Origin: Tubiluchus corallicola
Lineage: Eukaryota > Priapulida > Priapulimorpha > Priapulimorphida > Tubiluchidae
Length of the DNA: 64,000 bases
Direction: 5' to 3'
Assembly: GCA_030141605.1 (NCBI GenBank)
Contig: JAQGDQ010000237.1
Span: 280,871 to 344,870 of the forward strand
In this document: in pieces, positions 11,573 to 22,600 of the stretch
Numbering within the stretch: the first letter of the stretch is position 1
How the letters are laid out: each line of letters begins with the position of its first letter
Made by a program: the position numbers and the translations under genes
The notes under the pieces: generated by a model
Database searches by the model: none
What the model saw: the letters and a program-made list of their open reading frames with translations, nothing else
What the model was told of the DNA's origin: nothing

Positions 11573-12452
11573 GAGAAGAAATTGGAGTGGTTTTGTATTA
11601 TCTGCATACATTAAGTTATTTATTAAATCTTGTTTTGGTTTAGCATAGGCTTAATACTTTGATTAATTTTAGTGTCGTTACTATTATTTGACAAATTACT
11701 GCTATACATAGTAACATTTTACATTAAACAAAGTTAAATGTATTTTGTGTGATAATGGTAAACCGTTTAAGATTTTTTTTCATTTTTGAATAGCCTTTAA
11801 TTGCTATGAATTTCTAAAGCGCATGTATTTACCAAAGGTCCATAGTTCATAAGAGAAAAATTCATAACAGAAAAAAAATAACACTAAAGTACTTATTCTG
11901 TTTGATGGCACTTTAAAATAATTGGTTAATGCCAACTTTTACTCTTTCCATAATTGATAGGCTTCACAGCAGTTACTTAATTGATATAAGATGCCATGAT
12001 AATTTGAAATTGTTACTTTGTTGCTAAGTCAACATACACTAACTCAAGCGCACATCTCTCATTCTGCCTCCAGGAGCACCTCTCCCCCTTCACTCCAATG
12101 GAACAACATTTTGATTGCATCACTACGTGACAGGCATTTTTGCAGCTAGTCACGCTTGCTTATTATTGTTGTTGTTGTTGTTGTTGTTATCGCACATTCT
12201 TTTGCGATTTTTAATTTAATTTATCATAATAAAAATAACATGTGCTGCCACCTACAGTTAACATTATTTATTTGAGTCAAGTTTAATCCAGTTTGTGGAC
12301 TTGGTCTGTACTGCTCAGTCACCTGCACCTCATGGTGTGTTCTAACTACCAGCTGTAAACCAGCCTATAGCAGTCTAATATTCTTCAAGTTCTACAAAGA
12401 CAATACTCCCTTCCATGCTGTTTGCTATAAAAGCTTTCTACCATTAATATGC

Positions 12453-12528
<76 letters not shown>

Positions 12529-12547
12529 GTATTATTATCATCATCAC

Positions 12548-12579
<32 letters not shown>

Positions 12580-12583
12580 CCAA
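12453..12583. repeat. Compound (ATT)n-(ATC)n microsatellite
   Basis: About 75 bases of ATT repeat pass through ATTATC into about 45 bases of ATC repeat with few interruptions. Confidence 0.9.
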
Positions 12584-13126
12584 CACTCTATTATCCTAGA
12601 GCAAAATGTTTGTGTTAAGTGGTAAAAACTATTATTTTAATTAATAGTATTTTCCTCTTCTTAAGCTGAATTTAAATTTTGACATGTTTTCTTTTTTGTT
12701 CAGATGCTTTTGATATTAACCTGCATATTGTTTATGAATTTTGCTTTTAATATTATTGCCTTTATTTGATTTACATAAGTTATTTTCCATATGGCTTTTT
12801 TTCATTTGCTTGCAATCTTAGCTTTCTATTAGTTTTTTAAAATTTTGGATTTTTATTGTCTTTTATTGCTTTAATTTTCTTTTATATTCTCCTTTTTGGC
12901 TGTGCATCATATAACTTTTTTTTTCAATTGCTTGTATTTTTATAGCATCATTTTTAACATGTTAAATCTTTTTGCTTTGTTTCATTATTTTAAGTTCTTT
13001 TCAGATTGCAATCTTGGCTTTTTTGTGCTTCTGCTTTTTGTCTTTATGTATTAAGTCACAATGTTTGTATTATACATGCAACCAGGAACTTGTAAAATCG
13101 CTTTTCTGACTCATGTTAAATAAATA

Positions 13127-13350
13127 TCTTCTCTTCTCTTCTCTTCTCTTCTCTTCTCTTCTCTTCTCTTCTCTTCTCTTCTCTTCTCTTCTCTTCTCTT
13201 CTCTTCTCTTCTCTTCTCTTCTCTTCTCTTCTCTTCTCTTCTCTTCTCTTGCCTTGCCTTGCCTTGCCTTGCCTTGCCTTGCCTTGCCTTGCCTTGCCTT
13301 GCCTTGCCTTGTCTTTTGTCTTGTCTTGTCTTTTGTCTTGTCTTGTCTTG
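13127..13350. repeat. Compound pentanucleotide array
   Basis: A perfect (CTTCT)n-type run at 13127-13250 is followed directly by a (GCCTT)n run at 13251-13310 and then a (GTCTT)-type run with TTTT interruptions to 13350. The unit length stays at five while single positions change, so the three blocks look like successive variants of one array. Confidence 0.92.
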
Positions 13351-13488
13351 CAGCTGCCCAAATCTTCGTGTACGGTAACACTTTTAACATGGGATTTACT
13401 TCGTGCTCTCAGTTTTCTATCCTGTGTTTAAACAGTCGCCCATGGCAACATTTAGACATCTCTAGCATCTATGGTTACTAGTTGCTAT

Positions 13489-13527
13489 GCACTCGCATTC
13501 CCAGTGTGTCTGGGAATGAGTGTGTGC
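13489..13527. repeat. Short inverted repeat (hairpin)
   Basis: The arms GCACTCGCATTCCCAG and CTGGGAATGAGTG(TGTGC) flank a five-base TGTGT loop. Apart from a two-base insertion in the left arm, the arms pair for about 13 bases. It could be a fragment of a small inverted-repeat element. Confidence 0.5.
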
Positions 13528-14132
13528 CTAGATTTACCATCTGATAGGCAAGCGGGCTTAGCTCCCACGGAGTAAGTATAAATCCGTTTACTGCTACACC
13601 AACATACAGCTAAATATTGGCAAATACAAAAATTTTACAAAAACTGGCGGTCACTATTCACAAAATATCAATTAGAGTACAACGCACTAACGGCCTGTGT
13701 TCCATGAAAAAGCCCGTGCACTAGAAAAACGGCTGCCCGTGAGGCAGTATTTTCATTGAACGACAAAAGTAGAAAGCGTGTTAATGCTTTTAACTGTATA
13801 TAATGTTAAAGCTACCTAAAATTAATTAAGCAGAGTTTTCTGCATGGTTGGCTGGCATTAATTGTCAAATATGTTGACGTCAATTCTTGTTCCACCTCAT
13901 AATGTTAAAATTACATGAATGTAATCCAAATGCATGTAATGCAAAAATATCTTGCTCAGTTTTTTTAAAGTTCAGCTTTCTACTTTGTGTTAGATAATTA
14001 GCTGACACCTTTTCACAGAAATACATCAAGAATTCAACATTTTCAGTCTATCTAAAATTAAAAAGCAACAGCTAGTTATATACTGTAACACATTTTTGAT
14101 TGAGTTCAACAATATCTAATGACGTCTTTTAG

Positions 14133-14252
14133 GTCAGCAGAAGGTGGTTTGATTGCTACTGGGTTACCTGAAACTGGTTGTGACGTGGAAACCACAGAAA
14201 AGAATCTGTCAAAAACAACTAACAAATTAATCTGGAAATTACAACATTTACA
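14133..14252 (+). other. Probable 5' UTR exon part of gene C
   Basis: A pyrimidine-rich acceptor (gacgtcttttag, ending 14132) precedes 120 non-coding bases before the start codon of gene C. This suggests a 5' UTR intron upstream. The donor exon was not identified. Confidence 0.35.
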
Positions 14253-17200
14253 ATGGAAAAATTAGACACAGTGGAACGACGAATGAGTGGTAAAGCGTCT
14301 ACTACCTCTGCTACTTTAGATGTACCACAATTAGTTACGCACAGTCGAACAGGCAGTTTGGTTCCAGCAAGAGTAAGTATAATTGCAGAACCCATTCCAA
14401 TTTACGTCTACAAGAATGGCGACAAGTTCTTCAATCCCATAAAGCTGATACTCGATCAGGCTGATACGCTTAATGATGTTCTTCAAAGTGTTGCTTCAAA
14501 AATATTTCTCAATGCTGGCCAAGTGGAGAAGTTATTCCGCATAAAGGATGGCAAAAAAATAACTGATGCTTTAGAATTGAAATCATGGGATCGGTTAGCA
14601 GCAGCCTCGATGCCAGAAAAGTTCCAAAAGGTCAAATATCCACCACCTGAGCTGAAAAAAGATGCTAGAGATCCCAATCGCCTTGTAAAACCAAGAGCTG
14701 AGCACTTTCAAATTGCTAAAGGCTTGGTTATTCGAAAATCAAAGATTCGGCCTACAATAGCAGAGGATCCCAGATTTTACCAGAAAAAATCAAGACTAAG
14801 AGGACAAAGACCATCCCTGCAGTCCAAAGATTCTGCTGATTCTGTTGACACGGGTGGTGAAGAGTTTGCAATTCATGTATGCAAAAATGGTGACAAGTCG
14901 TTTCATCCCTTAACATTAATAATTAACCAAGATACGACACTGGAAGGCCTTCGTGAATACTTATCAACAAAAATTTCTTTTAAAAATGAACCTATTCAGC
15001 AACTGTTCCGACTCCCAGATGGTTTTAAAATCACAGACATAAAAGAGTTGAAACAAGATGATCGATTAGTGGCTTCCACCAAGGGACGCAAGTTTCAGAA
15101 AATAAAATATCCGAAACCAAGTGTTCCAATCTACGTTTATAAAAATGGCGACAAAAGGATACCTGCCGAAAAAGTAATATTGAAAGAAGAAGACACATTA
15201 ACAAAGGTTCTTCAGGAGATTGCAGAAAAAATTCCATTCCCTGAGGGACAACCAGAACGAATGTATCGAATCAGTGATGGTTGTGAAATCAGAGAGGCAA
15301 CTGAGTTGAAATCATGGGACCGTGTAGTAGCTGCTACTAAGGACGAGACATTTCAAAATGTTAACTACCCTCCTCCTGGTGTTCTGATCTATGTGTATAA
15401 AAATGGTGACACTTCTCCTCCCCTAAAACTCATATTGAACACAAATGAGAAACTACAGGAACTTCTTGAAGATATCCAAGCTGAAAAGTTATTCCGCATT
15501 CCTAGTGGTTCTCAAATCAATAACATTAAAGAACTTAAATCAGGAGATCGTGTAGCAGCTGCTGGCATGGACGAAAGTTTTGAAAACATGATTTATGCGT
15601 CTCCTGGTTTTCCAATCTATGTCTATAAAAATGGTAAAAAAGCAGTTGCACCTATAAAAGTTTTGTTGACTGAGCAAGACAAGTTGGAAGAAGTTCTCCA
15701 CGATGTCCATGCAGAGGAACTGTACCGCATTTCTGATGGTTCAAAAATCACAGACATATTAGAGCTGAAGCCAGGAGACCGTTTAGCAGGTGCTACTAAA
15801 GGTGAAGCCTTCCAAAATATTGACTACCTACCACCTGGTTTTCCTGTTTATGTGTACAAGAATGGTGACAAAACTGTTGCACCCATAAAACTAATATTGA
15901 ACCAAGATGATAAGCTAGAGGATATCCTGCAAGATGATGTTGCACCAAACATTGCTTTTCAAGATGGTCATGCTGAGCAATTATATCGTATCTCAGATGG
16001 CAAGAAAATTAGCAATGTCAAGGAGTTGAAACCAGGTGACCGCCTAGCTGCTGCTACAAGTACAGAGAAGTTCTCAAGTTTAGATTACCCTTCACCAGGT
16101 GTGCCAATCCATGTGTACAAAAACGGTGACAAGTCTGTTCCTCCCATAAGAATAATAATGAGCAAAGAAGACAAACTAGAAGAAGTTCTACAAGATATTG
16201 CATCAAAGATTCCTTTTAAAGTGGGCCATGCCGAGCAGCTCTATCAAATTCCAGATGGCTCTAAAGTCAACGATCTAAAATCGTTGCAGTCAGGAGATTG
16301 TCTGGCAGCTGCCACTAATGAAGAAAGTTTCCAAAACATTGATTACCCACCGGCTGGGATACCTCTTTATGTGTACAAAAACGGCAGCAAGGACATTCCA
16401 CCAGCAAAAGTAATGCTGAGTGCAGAAGAAAAGTTAGAAGAGGTTCTGCAAGATGTCGCCTCAAAGATCCCTTTCAAAGATGGCTATGCTGAACAGTTGT
16501 ATCGAATCCCTAATGGTTCCAAAATCAACGATGTAAAATCACTGAAATCAGGTGATCGTTTAGCAGCTGCGACAAATAAAGAAACTTTCCAGAACATTGA
16601 CTACCTACCGTCTAGCATACCTGTCTATGTGTACAAAAATGGTGACACATCTCTTGCTCCCATAAAACTGATATTGAGCTGTGACGATAATATAGATACG
16701 GTTCTTCAAGATGTTGGCAAAAAAATTCCCTTTGAAGATGGTCATCCCAAGCAGCTGTATCGAATTCCTGATGGATCTAAAATTAAAGACGTGAAATCAC
16801 TAAAACCAGGAGACCGTTTGGCAGCTGCCACTGATAAAGAAACTTTCAAAAACATTGATTATCTACCATCTGACATACCTGTTTACGTGTACAAAAATGG
16901 TGATGCATCTATGCTTCCAAAAAAGCTTTCACTAAGCAATGACGATCAATTAGAAACGGTTTTGCAAGATGTTGCTGCTAAGATTCCATTTAAGGAGGGT
17001 CAAGCAGAGCAGTTGTATAGAATTCCTGATGGTTCGAAAATCAAAGATGTAAAATCACTAAAGCCAGGGGACCGTTTAGCAGCTGCCACTAATAAAGAAA
17101 AGTTCCAAAACGTTGACTACCTACCATCTGACATACCTGTTTATGTGTATAAAAACGGCGATGCATCAGTTCCTCCATTAAAGCTAACACTGAATAGTGA

Positions 17201-19433
17201 TGACAAGTTAGATATGGTTCTTCAAGACGTTACCACAAAGATTCCTTTTAAAGACGGTCATGCTGCACAGTTTTATAAAATCCCTGATGGTACTAGAGTT
17301 AAAGATCTAAAAGATCTGAAACCAGGAGACAGGTTGGCAGCTGCCACTAAAAAAGAAGCGTTCCAAAAAATTGTTTACCCACAGCCTGGATTTCCGGTAT
17401 ACGTGTACCGAAATAATGACAAGTCCTTTCCTCCGGTAAGACTGTTTGTGAACAAGGAAGACAAGTTGGAAGAAATTCTGCAGGCTGTTGCCACAAAGGT
17501 TCCTTTCAAAGAAGGTCGTGTTGAGCAACTGTTTCGGATTTCCGATGGCTCTAAAATTAAAGATGTCAAGGACTTAAAATCAGGCGATTGTTTAGCAGCT
17601 GCAACAAATCAAGAAAAGTTTCAGAATACCAACTATGCCCCAGCTGGTCGTCCAATCTATGTGTTCAAAAACGGTGACAAATCTACACCTCCTACAAAAT
17701 TAATATTGACCCAAGATGACAAGTTAAAAGATGTTCTTGAAGGTATCAATGCAAAGCAGCTATATCGCATCTCTGATGGCTCCAAAATTAAAGAACTAAG
17801 TGAACTAAAATCAGGAGAACGTGTTGCAGCAGCAGACGACGGGGAAGATTTTCAAAAGATTGATTATCCAGCTACCAGTTTCCAAATCTATGTATACAAA
17901 AATAGTGATAAGGCCTTTCCCCCTATAAGATTACTGGTGGACCAGGAAAAGAAGGTAGAAGAAATACTTCAAGATGTAGCAACAATGATCTCCTTCAAAG
18001 AGGGTCGTCGTCCCGAACAGCTATTTCGAATACCAGATGGATACAAAATAAAAGATGCAAAAGATCTGAAAACTGGAGATCGTCTAGTCGCTGCCACTAA
18101 AGGAGCCAAGTATCAAAACATTAATTACCTTCCATCTGGTTTCCCAGTTTATGTGTACAAAAACGGCGAGGAATCTTCCCCACCTGTGAGATTTATAGTA
18201 AACGAAAATGATGAGTTACAAGAGATTCTCCAAGCTGTTGCCGAAAAGATCACCTTCAACGAGGGTCACGCTGAACAGTTATTTCATATCCCCGGTGGCT
18301 TTAAAATCAATGAAACGAAAGAGCTGAAACCAGGAGACCGTCTGGCTGCTGCCACAGATCAGGAAAAGTTTAAAAACATTAATTACCTGCCATCTGGTTT
18401 TCCAATATACGTGTACCAAAACGGGAATAAATCTCCTCCTGTGAGACTGCTAGTGAATCAGGAAGACAAGTTAGAACATGTTCTCAAAACCATTTCTACA
18501 AAGATTCCTTTTAAAGAGGGTGGAGCTGAGCAATTGTTTCGAATCCCTGATGGTTCTAAAATCAAGAGTACAAATGACCTTAAATCAGGGGACAGAGTTG
18601 CTGTTGCTGCCACAAAGGAGGCAAAGTTTCAAAACATTGATTACCCACCATCCGGTCTTCAAATATATTTGTACAAAAATGGTGACGTCAATTTTGCTCC
18701 CGTGAAATTAACAGTTAACGAAGACAATACATTAGAAGATATTGTCCAAGATGCTGCAAAGAAGGTTCCTCTAGTGGATGGTCATGTCGAACAGCTGTAT
18801 CGAATAGCTGACGGCTCTAAAATAAAATATGCAAACGAACTGAAGCAAGGGGACCATTTAGCTGCTGCGACTAAAAAGGACAAATTTCAAAACGTTGATT
18901 ATCCACTGGCTGGTGTTCCGGCACACGTGTACCGAAACGGTGATTCATATTCTTCCCCGACGAAATTTATATTGAACAAAGAAGATAATCTAGAAGCAGT
19001 TCTCCAGGACATACCAACTAAGATTCCCTTTGAAACGGGCAAGGCAGAGGTTTTGTACCGGATTCCTGATGGTTCTGTAGTCAATGATTTGAGTGAGTTA
19101 AAACCAGGAGATTGTCTGGCAGCTGCGACTAATGGTGAAGATTTCCAAAATGTTGCTTACAAACCTCTCCTTTCTGGTAAGCGCAGATCTACCAAACCTC
19201 ATAAGGACAAAGGAAAAAGAGCAAAATCAAGCAGTCACGTCGGCCGCTCTATGGGATCACTTGATCACATTTATGGTAGCACTGAAGACCTCCGTGAATG
19301 GTATCTACAGCAGACTCAACCAACTGGCAGTTTCGCGTGGTGGTCCACCTGCTTCGATAGGTCAGACAAATGGAAACAGGAACATGAGGATTTGTATAGG
19401 TTAAAAAAGAAATTCGCAAAACCAAAAATGTAA
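14253..19433 (+). CDS. Giant 18-repeat doublecortin protein with YGSTEDL tail (gene C)
   Basis: A 1726-residue open frame without introns, from ATG at 14253 to TAA. I count 18 tandem doublecortin-type repeats. Repeat 1 is at residues about 47-130. A basic linker (about 131-200) matches gene A. Repeats 2-18 run from about 203 to 1634 almost without spacers, about 85 residues each. The consensus is (V/F/I)PVYVYKNGDKS, then P(I/V)KLIL, then L(E)EVLQD(V/I)A.KIPFK.GHAEQLYRI, then PDGSKIKD, then ELKPGDRLAAAT and FQNIDY. Repeats 4, 5 and 13 lack about 10 residues of the KIPFK.GH loop. Repeats 8-11 are the most alike, suggesting recent unequal exchange. A basic Ser/Lys segment leads to the tail IYGSTEDLREWY ... 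GSFAWW (from about residue 1673). DCX domains bind the microtubule lattice, so a microtubule-decorating or ciliary role is likely but inferred. Most known DCX proteins have one or two such domains. Confidence 0.93.
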   Translation: MEKLDTVERRMSGKASTTSATLDVPQLVTHSRTGSLVPARVSIIAEPIPIYVYKNGDKFFNPIKLILDQADTLNDVLQSVASKIFLNAGQVEKLFRIKDGKKITDALELKSWDRLAAASMPEKFQKVKYPPPELKKDARDPNRLVKPRAEHFQIAKGLVIRKSKIRPTIAEDPRFYQKKSRLRGQRPSLQSKDSADSVDTGGEEFAIHVCKNGDKSFHPLTLIINQDTTLEGLREYLSTKISFKNEPIQQLFRLPDGFKITDIKELKQDDRLVASTKGRKFQKIKYPKPSVPIYVYKNGDKRIPAEKVILKEEDTLTKVLQEIAEKIPFPEGQPERMYRISDGCEIREATELKSWDRVVAATKDETFQNVNYPPPGVLIYVYKNGDTSPPLKLILNTNEKLQELLEDIQAEKLFRIPSGSQINNIKELKSGDRVAAAGMDESFENMIYASPGFPIYVYKNGKKAVAPIKVLLTEQDKLEEVLHDVHAEELYRISDGSKITDILELKPGDRLAGATKGEAFQNIDYLPPGFPVYVYKNGDKTVAPIKLILNQDDKLEDILQDDVAPNIAFQDGHAEQLYRISDGKKISNVKELKPGDRLAAATSTEKFSSLDYPSPGVPIHVYKNGDKSVPPIRIIMSKEDKLEEVLQDIASKIPFKVGHAEQLYQIPDGSKVNDLKSLQSGDCLAAATNEESFQNIDYPPAGIPLYVYKNGSKDIPPAKVMLSAEEKLEEVLQDVASKIPFKDGYAEQLYRIPNGSKINDVKSLKSGDRLAAATNKETFQNIDYLPSSIPVYVYKNGDTSLAPIKLILSCDDNIDTVLQDVGKKIPFEDGHPKQLYRIPDGSKIKDVKSLKPGDRLAAATDKETFKNIDYLPSDIPVYVYKNGDASMLPKKLSLSNDDQLETVLQDVAAKIPFKEGQAEQLYRIPDGSKIKDVKSLKPGDRLAAATNKEKFQNVDYLPSDIPVYVYKNGDASVPPLKLTLNSDDKLDMVLQDVTTKIPFKDGHAAQFYKIPDGTRVKDLKDLKPGDRLAAATKKEAFQKIVYPQPGFPVYVYRNNDKSFPPVRLFVNKEDKLEEILQAVATKVPFKEGRVEQLFRISDGSKIKDVKDLKSGDCLAAATNQEKFQNTNYAPAGRPIYVFKNGDKSTPPTKLILTQDDKLKDVLEGINAKQLYRISDGSKIKELSELKSGERVAAADDGEDFQKIDYPATSFQIYVYKNSDKAFPPIRLLVDQEKKVEEILQDVATMISFKEGRRPEQLFRIPDGYKIKDAKDLKTGDRLVAATKGAKYQNINYLPSGFPVYVYKNGEESSPPVRFIVNENDELQEILQAVAEKITFNEGHAEQLFHIPGGFKINETKELKPGDRLAAATDQEKFKNINYLPSGFPIYVYQNGNKSPPVRLLVNQEDKLEHVLKTISTKIPFKEGGAEQLFRIPDGSKIKSTNDLKSGDRVAVAATKEAKFQNIDYPPSGLQIYLYKNGDVNFAPVKLTVNEDNTLEDIVQDAAKKVPLVDGHVEQLYRIADGSKIKYANELKQGDHLAAATKKDKFQNVDYPLAGVPAHVYRNGDSYSSPTKFILNKEDNLEAVLQDIPTKIPFETGKAEVLYRIPDGSVVNDLSELKPGDCLAAATNGEDFQNVAYKPLLSGKRRSTKPHKDKGKRAKSSSHVGRSMGSLDHIYGSTEDLREWYLQQTQPTGSFAWWSTCFDRSDKWKQEHEDLYRLKKKFAKPKM

Positions 19434-19595
19434 AATCTTGGGGTGCATTTCAAGAGAAATGGGAACTTTCGAATTATTATGATAATCACGTATTAAACAT
19501 ATTATTTCAGTAAAAATTTCATAAGTTATAAGATTTAAAAACGTTCGAAAAAAATGAAAAACTGAAAACGCATTGCCTTTACAAATGTTTAAAGT

Positions 19596-19601
19596 AATAA
19601 A
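19596..19601 (+). terminator. Poly(A) signal of gene C
   Basis: AATAAA about 160 bases after the stop, followed closely by further A-rich hexamer-like sequence. Confidence 0.55.
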
Positions 19602-22600
19602 ACATAAAATAAAAACGCAACAATGTTTTTTATCAATTAATATGCGCTATTTTTGTTATATTAACATGCATTAAAAAATCTTGTACTTTTGACAATAATA
19701 GGAATTAAACATGTGAGAAGTGAGCATACATTAAGGTTGCTGTTATTTTATTCAGTCAAACACTGTGAAACACTTTATTTATTTGGTCCAAGTAGCTACA
19801 TAAATGCTGACAAAATTTTGTAGGAAAGCAACAACTTTTTCTCGTTATAAGGGGCACTTACTTGCTTACATGTCTATATTTCAAAGTCTTGGAAAATCTT
19901 GGCGGAATATCTCGCGGAAAATAACGAGTAGTCATTTAAGCAATGCTAGATCTGGTTAGTAAATCGATGGGTGATACCACTGAGACGGGTGATTCGTCTG
20001 CCACACTGCCACTAGCTATTTTAACTTTTAAAGAAGGGCTTGTGCGTAAACGTGGCTGAGACACTTGATTGTCAGAACTTCATCATATAGGAATATTTTT
20101 GATATTGAGTTAGGATACAGTCCTGCTAAGACCATTTAAGCCGTGAAAGATGAGAGAAGATGGAATTTTGAAGTCTGTCTCAAAAGGAGTAGACTCCGGT
20201 GCTGCATTATGAGTTGCTCCTGCCGTCGCATGTGACTGCTAATTCTAAAAAATGCGTTGCAGTGTTAACAAAGTTTCGCAAAAATTGTTTTTTAATTAAA
20301 TCAGCAGGAACACGAAGAAATATTACCACATCAATACTTTTGTGGCACCACAATAATTACGTTTGAAAATCTTATCTCAAGGTTTAATGTGCAGCGCTAT
20401 TCTATATTTTCAAATACAGCAAATGTAGTCGCAAGCACATCTTTTAACGCAGGATCAGTAAAGAAGCAGTTCACTAGTCTTCTTTTTTACGAAGGACAGT
20501 GAAAGTTTTTCTTAGTCTGCGACTTAAAATCTACGGAAGACGGTACACTAAAGCAAAGCAACACAGCACAAAGAACTCAATTATATTTCAAGGTCACTAG
20601 GAACTTCAATTATATTTATAAGCATGGGCTTCACTGAAATTTGGTACATTGCTAATTAACTATATTTCTTTAGAATGGACTTTTCTTGTTGGATCAAGTC
20701 GCTTAACTGTGGACTGTTTCTCAAGTTGTGAAATATTACAAAAAGTTATATTACCAATACCTTAAAAACAATTTCTGGGTATATGGGCAAGTAGTTGATA
20801 TCACCTATGGAACCCCGTAAATTTGATAAACAGAGCTATTTTTTGGATTAGATTTATTTATTTTACCAGGGTAGTTATATCAGCAATATAAATTAAAAAT
20901 GCCAGTTTCCAACTAATTAATTATCTGCTAGCATAAAACTAGGAGCGAAATAACAAATTGTAAATGACTTTCCCGGGAAAGAAATGGTTGCAATTATATT
21001 TGAAAATAGTACAAAATACAGACCTATAATTGCAATCAGAAAAAACTAAGAGGTTATTTTAAATTTCTCTTAGTCGCAAAAATATAAAATTAATGTAAAT
21101 ACACGCGAAACGTCTTCGAATGCAAACTAGCCAGGTATCAACTGATGCTCATCTAACTGTGTGGCGCCTGAGTGTCACTCTCATCTACGGCTACACGCAC
21201 GCGCCGGATGCATTGCATGGTAAAGTGTAAATTTGAAAACGGACGCGTACCAGTCTACGTTCACTCCATGATGGCTGCGTGTGTGTTTGTGAATTTTAGT
21301 GATAGATTCCATCTGGAACCTTTTTTCTAGGTTACTACGAATTTTTTAGTTTTTCTGGTGTAACATTTTTGTAGGCTATAAAATTTTAATGTTGTTTTTT
21401 GACACTATTGTGATTGTCCCGACGGTACGACGATTGCACTAAGTAGATGTATAATTTCAAATTTGCCTGTGTATAAAGTTCATGTGTGTACAAATAGTTC
21501 AGTGTATAAAGTCGTAGTCCGCAGGACCTAAGGCTTAATCTGAACATTTAAGTAGCTTATAACAGTTTTTGCCCGACCTGATTTACCACTGAAAGGTTCA
21601 TCGACAAAATTAATTGGCACTGTTATGGCAGCAACAATGTTTAAGATTTATTGATTTTGCGTGGTTTGTCTTGCTTTATTTTGTTAAAAACGCAAATTGG
21701 AAATTGTTATTGCCGAATGCCGAGTCATTTATTAATGAATATCTGAATATCAAATCATTGCATTGTATAAAAGTATGTAAGTCTAATTTAAATTTACTAC
21801 TGAATGTGAAAGTGTTTGTGTGACCCTGAATTATCAGAAAGGAGAAAATACTAGCTGTAATTAAGTTTCTCCTGTGTAAGTTTGTGGTAAAAATATTTTG
21901 AGTTTAATTGCCAGACCTAAAAGGTAATGAAATGATTAGGCCTAATTATTACAGTGGTTGTGTGTAATTATACTTGGGGAAACATTATGATTCCAGATTT
22001 CCAAATGTGTGCTATATTACCAGACATGCTAGCTTTTTCAGTGCCAGCTCACATTTAATATTCGTAAGTTTTTGGTGCCCCTTTCAGTTTTATCAGCAGT
22101 TATTTCGGTGTTATGAATTCAGGCAAAATTTGCTGTAAGTACGCTTTTTATCATGTGCCCAAATTATAATTTGATGGAAGTATGTAGCCGGGAGGACAGC
22201 TGCACAGAATGCCACTTTCGGGACTTCTGTTAATGTGAAGTCAATTGTTCAATAAACTAAAAGACCTACTGCTGCCAGGCTTAATTCTCCCAAGTTAATT
22301 CTTCTCTGTATTTCATTAAGAGGTAATTGAAATTTTAGCTTTTTAATTTTTCTTAGGTTGCAGTAACAGTATCGCCTTACTGCTTAATTCATAAATTGGT
22401 GATGAGGAGGCAGTATAAGTAACTAATCAAATGCAGTAACCCACATCATGTGTAAGATACGGACCATGTAGAAACGTTACAGACATCGTCTAGTCTTTGA
22501 GCAAAAGTATCAAAGGTTTGAAGGTGAATCAATATGATTTGTTTTGATTTATTTGGTTGTTTATGGAACTTTTCTAATATGTTTAATCAGATAACTTTTG

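Larger units (their letters stand above)
11573..14132. other. Spacer between genes B and C, microsatellite-rich
   Basis: No gene recognised. It holds a (TTG)n run at about 12164-12189, a compound (ATT)n-(ATC)n run, a large pentanucleotide array and a small hairpin, the last three listed separately. Open frames across the pentanucleotide array are repeat artefacts. Confidence 0.5.

Noticed and set aside
13070-13481. REEK-type and LFSSL-type frames on both strands
   Set aside because: Artefacts of the pentanucleotide array.
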